From Martelella sp. NC20 (GTDB lineage: Bacteria; Pseudomonadota; Alphaproteobacteria; Rhizobiales; Rhizobiaceae), in contig NZ_CP054861.1 of assembly GCF_013459645.1 (NCBI RefSeq), positions 5,072,001 through 5,136,000 on the forward strand: a stretch of 64,000 nt of DNA. The letters run 5' to 3'. The translations under genes and the position numbers were made by a program. Below, in pieces: positions 44,544 through 51,807 of this stretch (positions are counted from its first letter, which is position 1; each line of letters starts with the position of its first letter). The notes beneath the pieces were generated by a model that was not told the origin of the DNA, searched no databases, and was given only the letters and a program-made list of their open reading frames with translations.

Positions 44544-45514
44544 TGCTTGAAGACAAAGGCGCGCTGCGGATTCTTGACGAAGAACTTTTCAAACAGCGCC
44601 TTGCCGTCGAAGCCCGCCTCGCCGGCCTGTTCCATGAAACGCGGCGCCCAGCTTTCCAGAATGTAGCCGAGACCGAGACCGCCCTCGCCATAATTGCGGT
44701 ACATGGTACGCCGGGCGATATCGCCGCCGACGACGATCTGGTCCTCATGGCCGTGGCTGACGAGATTGAGGATGCAGTCGATCAGCACGCTTTCGGGATG
44801 GTACTTGATGCGGCTGATGCCGTCGAAGCACATGAACAGGCCCGTTTCGGCCGCTTTCAGGTGCAGCCAGTGATCCGGGTTGCGGTCGACATGGGCCATG
44901 GTCAGCCGCGTCGGGTCGACGCCTTCCTGCTTCAGGATGGCGAGCTGTTCGAGGATCAGCGTGCCGAGTTCGGTGTGGGAATGCAGCGGGCAGCCGGTTT
45001 CCTTGTGGGCGTCGAGAACGGCGCGGGTGACCTTGTCCTCGGCCTCCGAGATCGTGTTGTAGCCGGTCCCGAACTTGGCGACGCCGCCCTTGAGGTCGGT
45101 GCCATCCATGCCGACGGTCAGTTCGGCCACGACATGGTCGCGGATCTCGGCGCGCGAATGCCCGTCGATCCATTGCTGGAACGTGCCGCCGGTGCCCGCC
45201 ATCTGGCCCGGCCACATGATCGCCTTGTTGAAGCCGGCGGTGGCGATGATCCTGATGCCGGTGCGGTCGGAGATTTCCTTCAGCGCGGCGGGCTTGCGGC
45301 CGTAGTCGATTGCGGTCGCATCATAGACGGCCTGGCCGCCCTCGGCGGTGAACAGCTCGACATCCCTGATCGAGGCCTCGATGTCATCGATCATGAAATC
45401 GTCGATCTTCTTTTCCTGCCACAGCGGCGGAATGCAGAACAGGTGATCATGCGAATAGGTGACGCCGAGGTCCTCCGGCGCGATATCGCCGTTGAGTGTC
45501 CGAATGAATTCCAT
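44540..45514 (-). CDS. Phosphotriesterase-family amidohydrolase, probable sugar(-phosphate) lactonase
   Basis: 324-residue TIM-barrel metal enzyme. Metal ligands: TYSHDHLF (H-x-H), HSHTELG, MAHVDRNPD and the late Asp in VVGGDIAR. Characterised members near carbohydrate genes hydrolyse phosphorylated sugar lactones, which would fit beside an FGGY kinase; true phosphotriester activity is unlikely. The ATG at 45514 is chosen from ribosome site AAGGA and the family start; the frame continues upstream as a shadow of the permease gene. Four-base overlap with the creatininase gene. Confidence 0.85.
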   Translation of the reverse strand: MEFIRTLNGDIAPEDLGVTYSHDHLFCIPPLWQEKKIDDFMIDDIEASIRDVELFTAEGGQAVYDATAIDYGRKPAALKEISDRTGIRIIATAGFNKAIMWPGQMAGTGGTFQQWIDGHSRAEIRDHVVAELTVGMDGTDLKGGVAKFGTGYNTISEAEDKVTRAVLDAHKETGCPLHSHTELGTLILEQLAILKQEGVDPTRLTMAHVDRNPDHWLHLKAAETGLFMCFDGISRIKYHPESVLIDCILNLVSHGHEDQIVVGGDIARRTMYRNYGEGGLGLGYILESWAPRFMEQAGEAGFDGKALFEKFFVKNPQRAFVFKQ

Positions 45515-45516
45515 GT

Positions 45517-46470
45517 TCAGCGGTCCTTTTTGAAGTTTGAAAGCGCAAGCGCGAGAATGATGATCGAGCCCTGCAGGACGAAGCGCGCCGCGGGCGGCAG
45601 CGACAGGACGTAGAGCAGGCTCTGGAGGAAGAACAGGATCAGGCTGCCGGCGGCGGCCCCCAGCGGCAGGAACACGCCGCCGGTGAACAGCGCGCCGCCG
45701 ATGACCGCCGCCGCGATCGAATCCACCGTATAGGTATCGGCAATGCCGATCGACGCCATGCCGGTGATCGACGACAGCATGATGCCGCCAAGCGTCGCCA
45801 TGAAGCTCGCCAGCACGAAGGAAAAGATCACCATGCGGTCGGCGGCGATCCCGTTGCGGCGCGCGGCAGCGGCATTGGCGCCGGAAAGCAGCATTTTTCG
45901 GCCGGACAGCGAATAGTGCACGAAGGCAAGCAGGATCAGGCTGGCAATAACCCAGATAACCACCGACCACGGCACAATGCCGAAGAACCAACCTTCCGAG
46001 ATGACCCGGAAACCTGCCGGTATTGAGCCTCTGGGGCTGCCGCCGGTATAGACGAGGATGGCGCCCGACAGCACCAGCGAGGTTGCGAGCGTGGCGAGAA
46101 ACGCAGGAATCCGCAGCAGCACCACCAGTACGCCATTGGCAAGGCCGACGAGCAGGCCGAAGAACACCGTGATCGCCAGTGCCGCTGCCATATTGTCCAT
46201 ATCGCCGGCAAAGCTTGCCGCCAGCACGACATTGGCAAGGCCTGCCGTCGCGCCGACGGAGAGGTCGAGCCGGCCCATCATCAGGATCAGCGCCTGACCG
46301 AGCGCGATCAGCCCGAGGGGCGCCGCCTGGCGGGCATTGTCCATGATCTGCACCATCGAGACGCGGCCCGAGAACACGAACAGCACGACCAGCAGGATGG
46401 CGAGAAGCGCCAGCGCGCGCCATGTCGCGCCGGCCGGTCTGGCATTGGAAAGGTAGGCGGAAAGCGCCAT
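45517..46470 (-). CDS. RbsC-type sugar ABC transporter permease
   Basis: 317-residue inner-membrane protein with about 8-10 hydrophobic segments. Signature LIALGQALILMMGRLDLSVGATAGLANVV and VIGGALFTGGVFLPLGAAAGS. Second of two non-identical RbsC paralogues in this operon, so the channel is probably a heterodimer. It starts one base after the upstream permease stop and its own stop is two bases before the lactonase start. Confidence 0.93.
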   Translation of the reverse strand: MALSAYLSNARPAGATWRALALLAILLVVLFVFSGRVSMVQIMDNARQAAPLGLIALGQALILMMGRLDLSVGATAGLANVVLAASFAGDMDNMAAALAITVFFGLLVGLANGVLVVLLRIPAFLATLATSLVLSGAILVYTGGSPRGSIPAGFRVISEGWFFGIVPWSVVIWVIASLILLAFVHYSLSGRKMLLSGANAAAARRNGIAADRMVIFSFVLASFMATLGGIMLSSITGMASIGIADTYTVDSIAAAVIGGALFTGGVFLPLGAAAGSLILFFLQSLLYVLSLPPAARFVLQGSIIILALALSNFKKDR

Positions 46471-46471
46471 G

Positions 46472-47404
46472 TCAGTTCTCCTTGCCGCGCATGAAGAACA
46501 CCAGCGCCACGATGAAGATCAGCCCCTTGGCGATGTTCTGCAGGCTGGTGTCGATGTCGAGCAGGTTGAACATGTTGTTGATGAGCACGAGCGAGAGTGC
46601 TGCGAACAACACGCCGACGGCATTGCCGCGACCGCCCTGCAGCGCGACGCCGCCGAGGATCGCCGCCGAAACGGCATCGAGCGTGTAGGATTCGCCGATC
46701 AGCGGATCGCCGGAGAGGATGCGGATCGACAGCACGATGCCGGCGGCGGCGGCCAGCACGCCCGACAGGCCGAAGACCATCAGGTCGACCCGGAACGCCG
46801 AGATGCCGTTGGAAAAGGCCGCGCGCGGGTCGGAGCCGAAGGCGTAGATCGACCGGCCGAGCCGCGTCCAGTTCATGGCAATCGCGATCACGGCAAAGAC
46901 GGCGAGCGAGATCACAAGCGGCGCGGAGAACAGGCGCTCTGCGCCGAAAAGCGCTTCATAGAAGGCATAGTCGACCTCGCCGCCCGGAGAGGGCAGCAAG
47001 AGCATGGTGATGCCCTTGACGATGGCCGCCGTCGCCAGCGTCATCACCAGCGGGTTGATCCTCAGGAAATTGACGCCGCAGGCCGTGAAGATGCCGCAGG
47101 CAAGCCCGGCGAAAAGCGCCAGCGGAACCGAGAACCATCCGATCGATCCCGAAGTCAGCGCCATGATCGCCGTCGCAAGGCTCATGATCGAGCCGACGGA
47201 AAGATCGATCCGGCCGGCAAACAGCACCAGCGCCTCGCCCAGCGCCACCAGCCCGAGCGGCAGAAGCCGGGTGGACAGGTTGGTCAGGTTTGAATCACTC
47301 AGGAAATTCGGAGAGAGAAAGCCGGTGACCGCGATCAGCAGAACCGCGAGCGCAAGCGCCGGCAGGCTCAAAATCAGGTTGTGGCGAAGCGAACCTTCAA
47401 ACAA
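46472..47404 (-). CDS. RbsC-type sugar ABC transporter permease (TTG start preferred)
   Basis: 310 residues with the RbsC patterns LVALGEALVLFAGRIDLSVGSIMSLA, NPLVMTLATAAIVKGI and ILGGVALQGGRGNAVGVL. The TTG at 47404 has GGGGAGG seven bases upstream and overlaps the ATPase stop by 8 bases; an ATG at 47425 is an alternative that adds seven residues. Pairs with the next permease. Confidence 0.9.
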   Translation of the reverse strand: MFEGSLRHNLILSLPALALAVLLIAVTGFLSPNFLSDSNLTNLSTRLLPLGLVALGEALVLFAGRIDLSVGSIMSLATAIMALTSGSIGWFSVPLALFAGLACGIFTACGVNFLRINPLVMTLATAAIVKGITMLLLPSPGGEVDYAFYEALFGAERLFSAPLVISLAVFAVIAIAMNWTRLGRSIYAFGSDPRAAFSNGISAFRVDLMVFGLSGVLAAAAGIVLSIRILSGDPLIGESYTLDAVSAAILGGVALQGGRGNAVGVLFAALSLVLINNMFNLLDIDTSLQNIAKGLIFIVALVFFMRGKEN

Positions 47405-48947
47405 GGGGCACCTCCCCGCCTGCATTCCGCTGTTCGGCCGGCAGGCCGGCTGCATAGCGCATGATCTTCTCCTCGGAGAAGTCGGAGCGGGCGATCTCGC
47501 CTGTGACGCGGCCTTCATAGAGCGCCAGTATGCGGTCGGAGAGGCCGATCAGCTCCATCAGATCGGATGAGATGAGGATGACGGAGACGCCCTTTTTCGA
47601 AAGCGCACCGACCAGATGATAGATCTCGCTTTTCGACTCGACGTCGACGCCCTTGGTCGGCTCGTAAAGCACCAGAAGCTTCGGCTCATGCGCCAGCCAG
47701 CGGGCGAAGACGACCTTCTGCTGGTTGCCGCCGGAGAGTTCGCCGACAGGCTGTTCCATATCGGTCGAGCGGATCGAGAAGCGCTTGCGGGCGTCCTGGA
47801 CGAATTCGCGCTCATAGCCGAGCGGCAGGAAGCCGGCGCGCGCGCGCTCCGAAATCGCAAACAGGCTCATATTGAGGCGGATCGGCAGCGACAGCGCCAG
47901 GCCTTCATGCTTGCGGTCGTCGGGAATGCTGGCAATGCCGGCGTCGATGGCTGCCGCGGGCGATTTGAGATTGACCTCTTCACCATCGATCTCGACCCGG
48001 CCGCTTTTGAACGGCGCAAAGCCGCACAGCGCATCCGCCAGCGGCTTCTGCCCCTGCCCTTCGAGACCGGCAATGCCGAGCACCTCGCCGCGACGGACGG
48101 AAAAGTCGATTTCCGGGAGGTTCGCATTGGTGCCGCCGGTTACGGAAAAACGGACAGCCAGATCGCCCGGCGCCGGGCGCTTTGGAAAGATGTTTTCCAG
48201 TTTGCGGCCAACCATGGCGTGGATCAGGTCGTCCTCGGTAAATTTGCCGCGGGCGGCCGCAAGCGTCAGCGCGCCATCCTTCAGCACCACGACGCGGTCT
48301 GCCGCCTCCATGATCTCGCCCATGCGGTGCGAGATGAAGATGATCGAGGTGCCTTCCCGCTTCAGTTCGTTCATCAGCTTCAGCACGGACTGTGCGGCTT
48401 CGGCGGAGAGCGATGCCGTCGGCTCGTCTAGGATCAGCAGGTCCGGCCTTGCGGAGATGGCGCGGGCGATCTCGACCAGTTGCCGTTCGGCAGCGCTCAG
48501 CCGCCGCCCGAGCCGCTTGCCGTCGAGGCTGAAGCCGAGAGATGCGGAAAGGGTTTCGAAATCGGCGTGAAGCCGTTTCTGCCGGATCAGGCCGAGCGCA
48601 TTGCGCGGCTCGCGGCGGAAGAAGGTATTTTCGGCAACCGTCAGGTCCGGCATGATCGCCGTTTCCTGGTGCGCGATGGCAACGCCGCTGCCCGCCGCTT
48701 CGGCGGGGTTTGCCGGGCTGTAGGCCTTGCCGTTCAGGCGGATCTCGCCGCTGTCAGGGGCAAGGTTGCCGGACAGGATGTTCATGAGGGTGGACTTGCC
48801 GGCGCCGTTTTCGCCGACAAGCGCCAGAACTTCCCCCCGGCCAAGCGAGAAAGAAACGTCTTTCAAAACGGCGTTGCGCCCGAAGGACTTCGACAGACCC
48901 GTGACCGCTAACAGTGGGGGGAGTTGTGCGGAGGTTTGGCTTGTCAC
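47397..48947 (-). CDS. RbsA-type sugar ABC transporter ATP-binding protein (two ABC domains)
   Basis: 516 residues. First cassette: GENGAGKST (about 40-48), LSAAERQ, LLILDEPTASL. Second cassette: GLEGQGQK as degenerate P-loop, LSGGNQQK, then LLVLYEPTKGVD, where the usual DEP is YEP, a Walker B Asp-to-Tyr change in the less active half. Starts with GTG at 48947 behind GAGAGA. Energises the paired permeases downstream. Confidence 0.93.
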   Translation of the reverse strand: MTSQTSAQLPPLLAVTGLSKSFGRNAVLKDVSFSLGRGEVLALVGENGAGKSTLMNILSGNLAPDSGEIRLNGKAYSPANPAEAAGSGVAIAHQETAIMPDLTVAENTFFRREPRNALGLIRQKRLHADFETLSASLGFSLDGKRLGRRLSAAERQLVEIARAISARPDLLILDEPTASLSAEAAQSVLKLMNELKREGTSIIFISHRMGEIMEAADRVVVLKDGALTLAAARGKFTEDDLIHAMVGRKLENIFPKRPAPGDLAVRFSVTGGTNANLPEIDFSVRRGEVLGIAGLEGQGQKPLADALCGFAPFKSGRVEIDGEEVNLKSPAAAIDAGIASIPDDRKHEGLALSLPIRLNMSLFAISERARAGFLPLGYEREFVQDARKRFSIRSTDMEQPVGELSGGNQQKVVFARWLAHEPKLLVLYEPTKGVDVESKSEIYHLVGALSKKGVSVILISSDLMELIGLSDRILALYEGRVTGEIARSDFSEEKIMRYAAGLPAEQRNAGGEVPLV

Positions 48948-48966
48948 TGTTTCTCTCTCGCTTGCA

Positions 48967-48990
48967 ATACCAGGGACTGGTCCCTGGTAT
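48967..48990 (-). terminator. 24-bp perfect palindrome between binding-protein and ATPase genes
   Basis: ATACCAGGGAC and GTCCCTGGTAT flank a two-base centre. As RNA it would need a few more unpaired bases but still forms a strong stem. It matches the position of hairpins after the other binding-protein genes; an operator role (ACCA/TGGT arms) is an alternative. Confidence 0.55.
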
Positions 48991-48998
48991 AAGCCCGG

Positions 48999-49994
48999 TC
49001 AATCCTGGAAGGTTGCCCGGACCTGTTCGTCGCTGAGGCGGGTATTGGCCCAGAAGGAGTCGGACAGGTCGTCGCGGGTGAACTCGCCGAGGTTTTCCGA
49101 GGTGATCATCGGCACGTCATATACCTTGTTCTTTTCGACCTCTTCGCCCTGAAGCAGGTCGAGCGCGACCAGAAGGGCTTCGGAGCCGAGCCATGTCGGC
49201 TTCGAGGGCGCCACGGATTCAAAGCCGTCGGCCTCAAGCGCCGTCCAGCGCTTCAGATAACCGTTATTGTCCTCGCCGGTCATCGGCACCAGCGGACGCT
49301 GCGCCGCCTCGAAGGCATCGATCGCGCCGAGCGTCATGCTGCCGCCCTGCGACCAGACGCCGTCGATTTCCGGATTGGCCGCCAGAAGGTTGGAAACCGC
49401 GACCTTGGCCTTGGCATAGTCCCAGCCGGCATCGACGACGCTGATGACCTCGATATCGGGGTATTCCTCGAAAACGGCCTTCGCGCCGGTCCAGCGGTCA
49501 TCGCTGGCGGAAATGCCGGAAATGCCGTTGAGCGCGATGATCCTGCCCTTGCCGTCCAGCTTGTCGGCCAGCCATTCGGCGCCCGCCTTGCCGAAATCGA
49601 CATCGTCGACGGTAACCAGCGCGTCATAATCATCGCTGCGGATGGTCGAGGCGAGCAGCACAATCCTGATGCCCTTGGCTTCAGCCTTCTTCAGCACCGG
49701 GATAACCGCCGTCGGCGAGATCGGCGTGAGGATGACGGCGTCGACGCCGCGCGTGATCATGTCCTCGATGTTGGAGACCTGCTTGTCGGCCTTCAGCTCG
49801 GACTCGGTATAGACGACATCGACTTCGTCGCGATGCCGTTCGGCCTCGGCCTCGAACTCCTTCGAGAGCTGAACCGACCAGGAATTGCCGTTGAAATAAT
49901 TGTCGTAGCCGATGGTGAACTTTTCCTCAGCCATGGCAGGAACCGCCATGCCCGCAAGGACGGAGGCGACGAGAAGCAGTTTCTTCAGTTTCAT
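48999..49994 (-). CDS. RbsB-type sugar ABC transporter substrate-binding protein
   Basis: 331-residue periplasmic receptor with signal peptide to about residue 22 (MAVPAMAEE). Mature part FTIGYDNYFNGNSWSVQLSKEFEAEAERH, SNIEDMITRGVDAVILTPISPTA and GVWSQGGSMTLGAIDAFEAAQ. The ATG at 49994 follows AAGGGGAAAAAC. First gene of the seven-gene minus-strand operon reaching the GntR gene at 42877. Ligand is unknown. Confidence 0.92.
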   Translation of the reverse strand: MKLKKLLLVASVLAGMAVPAMAEEKFTIGYDNYFNGNSWSVQLSKEFEAEAERHRDEVDVVYTESELKADKQVSNIEDMITRGVDAVILTPISPTAVIPVLKKAEAKGIRIVLLASTIRSDDYDALVTVDDVDFGKAGAEWLADKLDGKGRIIALNGISGISASDDRWTGAKAVFEEYPDIEVISVVDAGWDYAKAKVAVSNLLAANPEIDGVWSQGGSMTLGAIDAFEAAQRPLVPMTGEDNNGYLKRWTALEADGFESVAPSKPTWLGSEALLVALDLLQGEEVEKNKVYDVPMITSENLGEFTRDDLSDSFWANTRLSDEQVRATFQD

Positions 49995-50043
49995 GTTTTT
50001 CCCCTTTTTCGAGAAGCCAAGCATGGCTATGCCTTATTGTTAG

Positions 50044-50065
50044 CTTGTACACTCATGTAGTCAAG
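50044..50065. promoter_or_regulatory. Operator-like site B of the putative GntR regulon
   Basis: On the minus strand it reads CTTGACTACAT then GAGTGTACAAG, 22 bases, same frame and ends as site A. It lies about 50 bases upstream of the binding-protein start and overlaps a -35-like TTGACT. Confidence 0.6.
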
Positions 50066-50115
50066 TTGGAATCCGCGAAAGCAGATCGTTTTGCGGCAAC
50101 ACGCCATCCTGCCTG

Positions 50116-51306
50116 TTATTGCGGCAGACCGTCGACGGCGCGACGCACCCAGTCCAGCCGCTTTTCCGGGATAAGGCCGTAATTGTAGAAGTTGATGCCG
50201 TCCGCGCCGGCCTCGATCGCGGCCCGGGCCCGATCGGCGAGGGCCTCGGGCGAGGTCACTTCCGGGTAGAAGACCCGGTAGCCGGCGCCGAGATATTTTT
50301 CCGGGCCGAGCGCTTCACGCCCCGCCTTCATCAGGGCTGCGACCTGTTCGGGCTCCATGAAATAGCAGCACAGGATCGCGCCGTCGCAGACCTTGCCGAC
50401 GGCCTGAAGATCGACGCCGCCCATCCAGCCATCGGCAAGATCGATGAGCACGATCCTGCTTGCAGGATCGGCCTTGGCGCGGATTTCGGCAATCAGGCTG
50501 GTGACCGGCTCCGTGCGCCATTCGAGGAATGCACGCAGCGCCGGCCAGGCATTGAAGGCGTCATTGCCCGCCGCCGGGAAGTCCGGAAACTGCCTTTCGG
50601 GCACATCGCGCTCGCAAAGTTCGGCAATGAAGCCGCGCACCGTAGCGCGCGCGTCCTCCATCGGCACGCTGGCCAGCCGGCCGCGCGCCATGCAATGGTC
50701 GCAGAAGCACAGCGACAGCAGGAAATCATCCTCGGCATTGAGCCCGACGCCGTCCTTCTCATGGTGGAATTCATGGGCAAATCCCATGAAATTGGGGCTT
50801 TCGAGCTCGACCATGTCAGGCCGGTAACGCGTCGTCATATCGCGCACGAGGGTGACCACGTAGTCGCGCGCGGCAGGGCTCGACGGGCAGAGGTTATAGT
50901 AGTTGGGATTGCCGAACGCGTTGCGCGTCACATGACCGGGATGCAGCATGCCAAGCCGGGTATTATGCAGACACACCGTCCAGCACGACACCTTCATGCC
51001 GCTGCCGGCATCGCGCGCAGTCGTGAGCGCTTCCAGCATGTCGCCGCGCTCGGCCACATTGTCGGCCATCAGCGGGCGGATCGACTTGCCTTCCCACAAC
51101 GCTTCGTCGGGACGGAAATAGACCGTTCCGTCCTGCGGGAAGTAGGCCTTTTGCTTGGGGCTGCGCGGCTGGAGGAACCGGCCGGCGTGATAGGACGAGG
51201 CAAGAGAAATGCTGTTCAGCCCCGCCCGCCCGGCAAGATCGAAAAACGTCCGTTCAAGCCCCTGACCCTGCACGTCCCAGGGATAGGTCCACATCGAAAG
51301 ATGCAT
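50116..51306 (-). CDS. Uncharacterised 396-residue protein, probable TIM-barrel enzyme
   Basis: No characterised family recognised. Soluble, no signal peptide. It opens MHLSMWTYPWDVQGQGLE and has segments suggestive of a beta/alpha barrel: LNSISLASSYHAGRF, KVSCWTVCLHN, DMVELESPNFMGFAHEFHHEKDG (Glu and His rich), ILCCYFMEP, GINFYNYGL. LCFCDHC offers a possible metal site. The ATG at 51306 has GGAG seven bases upstream; the longer frame to 51339 would run into operator site C. It is transcribed towards the start of the sugar/lactone operon and shares its operator type, so it likely acts on the same substrate. Confidence 0.8.
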   Translation of the reverse strand: MHLSMWTYPWDVQGQGLERTFFDLAGRAGLNSISLASSYHAGRFLQPRSPKQKAYFPQDGTVYFRPDEALWEGKSIRPLMADNVAERGDMLEALTTARDAGSGMKVSCWTVCLHNTRLGMLHPGHVTRNAFGNPNYYNLCPSSPAARDYVVTLVRDMTTRYRPDMVELESPNFMGFAHEFHHEKDGVGLNAEDDFLLSLCFCDHCMARGRLASVPMEDARATVRGFIAELCERDVPERQFPDFPAAGNDAFNAWPALRAFLEWRTEPVTSLIAEIRAKADPASRIVLIDLADGWMGGVDLQAVGKVCDGAILCCYFMEPEQVAALMKAGREALGPEKYLGAGYRVFYPEVTSPEALADRARAAIEAGADGINFYNYGLIPEKRLDWVRRAVDGLPQ

Positions 51307-51328
51307 CTGAAGCTCCGCATGTTGATCA

Positions 51329-51350
51329 CATGACTGCACATGTAGTCATA
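51329..51350. promoter_or_regulatory. Operator-like site C of the putative GntR regulon
   Basis: Minus strand TATGACTACATGTGC then AGTCATG, sharing TGACTACAT with sites A and B. It ends 22 bases upstream of the 396-residue gene. Confidence 0.5.
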
Positions 51351-51756
51351 TAAATCATGCAGGTGTCAAATGTACTTCGACCTGTCAGTTGTGAATTGAC
51401 GCCAGTCACCGGGTCTGAAGCCGTCCGGTGGTGAGACGACGGCTCTTCAGGTCGTGAACAAGCGTCCCAAGCCGACACGGCGCCGCCGAATTGCCATCCG
51501 TGGTTATGCACATATGTGCATAATTTTTTTTAAAACTCTCTAATCCTACAATATTTCATATATATTTCAGATAGTTAAACAAATTATTTGATTGCACTCG
51601 CGTGTCATTTTTTGAATTTTCCCTTTGACACCTTTGGAAATTGCTGCAACCGTGCACGTCAGATCGTCGATCCATGGCTGTATCGGTTTCCGCGATGCAC
51701 GGGAGTGCAATCGGAAAACCCTGCAAATGGCTGGTGACGACCACGGGAGGAGAGAC
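51351..51756. other. Control region upstream of the phosphate-ester transporter operon
   Basis: About 400 bases without a convincing gene, AT-rich at 51515-51620. It contains a 20-bp perfect palindrome, TTATGCACATATGTGCATAA (51504-51523), followed by a T-run, and the LacI-type site at 51634-51654. It probably carries the promoters of the orphan 396-residue gene and the rightward operon. Confidence 0.6.
51634..51654. promoter_or_regulatory. LacI-type operator-like site, copy 1
   Basis: TTGGAAATTGCTGCAACC and the next three bases match 18 of 21 positions of the site at 63402-63422 just upstream of the LacI gene. The core resembles GTTGCAAC, a typical LacI-family centre. It lies about 100 bases before the first cistron of the transporter operon. 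Confidence 0.65.
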
Positions 51757-51807
51757 ATGAAACAGAATATTCCACCGCTGCGCATGCGGGGTTTGCGCAA
51801 TGAGTAA
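51757..51807 (+). CDS. 16-codon leader ORF overlapping the permease start
   Basis: An ATG at 51757 stands behind GGGAGGAGAG, the strongest ribosome site of the operon, and opens a 16-residue peptide, MKQNIPPLRMRGLRNE. Its TAA (51805-51807) falls just inside the permease gene, whose ATG is at 51800. The permease itself has only a poor GGGG site, so it may be translated by coupling to this leader. It could instead be a non-functional coincidence or a leader-peptide regulator. Confidence 0.5.
   Translation: MKQNIPPLRMRGLRNE

Noticed and set aside
44540..46423. Possible fusion of a permease-like N-terminus to the phosphotriesterase protein
   Set aside because: The upstream part is the shifted frame of the RbsC permease; a normal ribosome site and ATG at 45514 begin the real protein.
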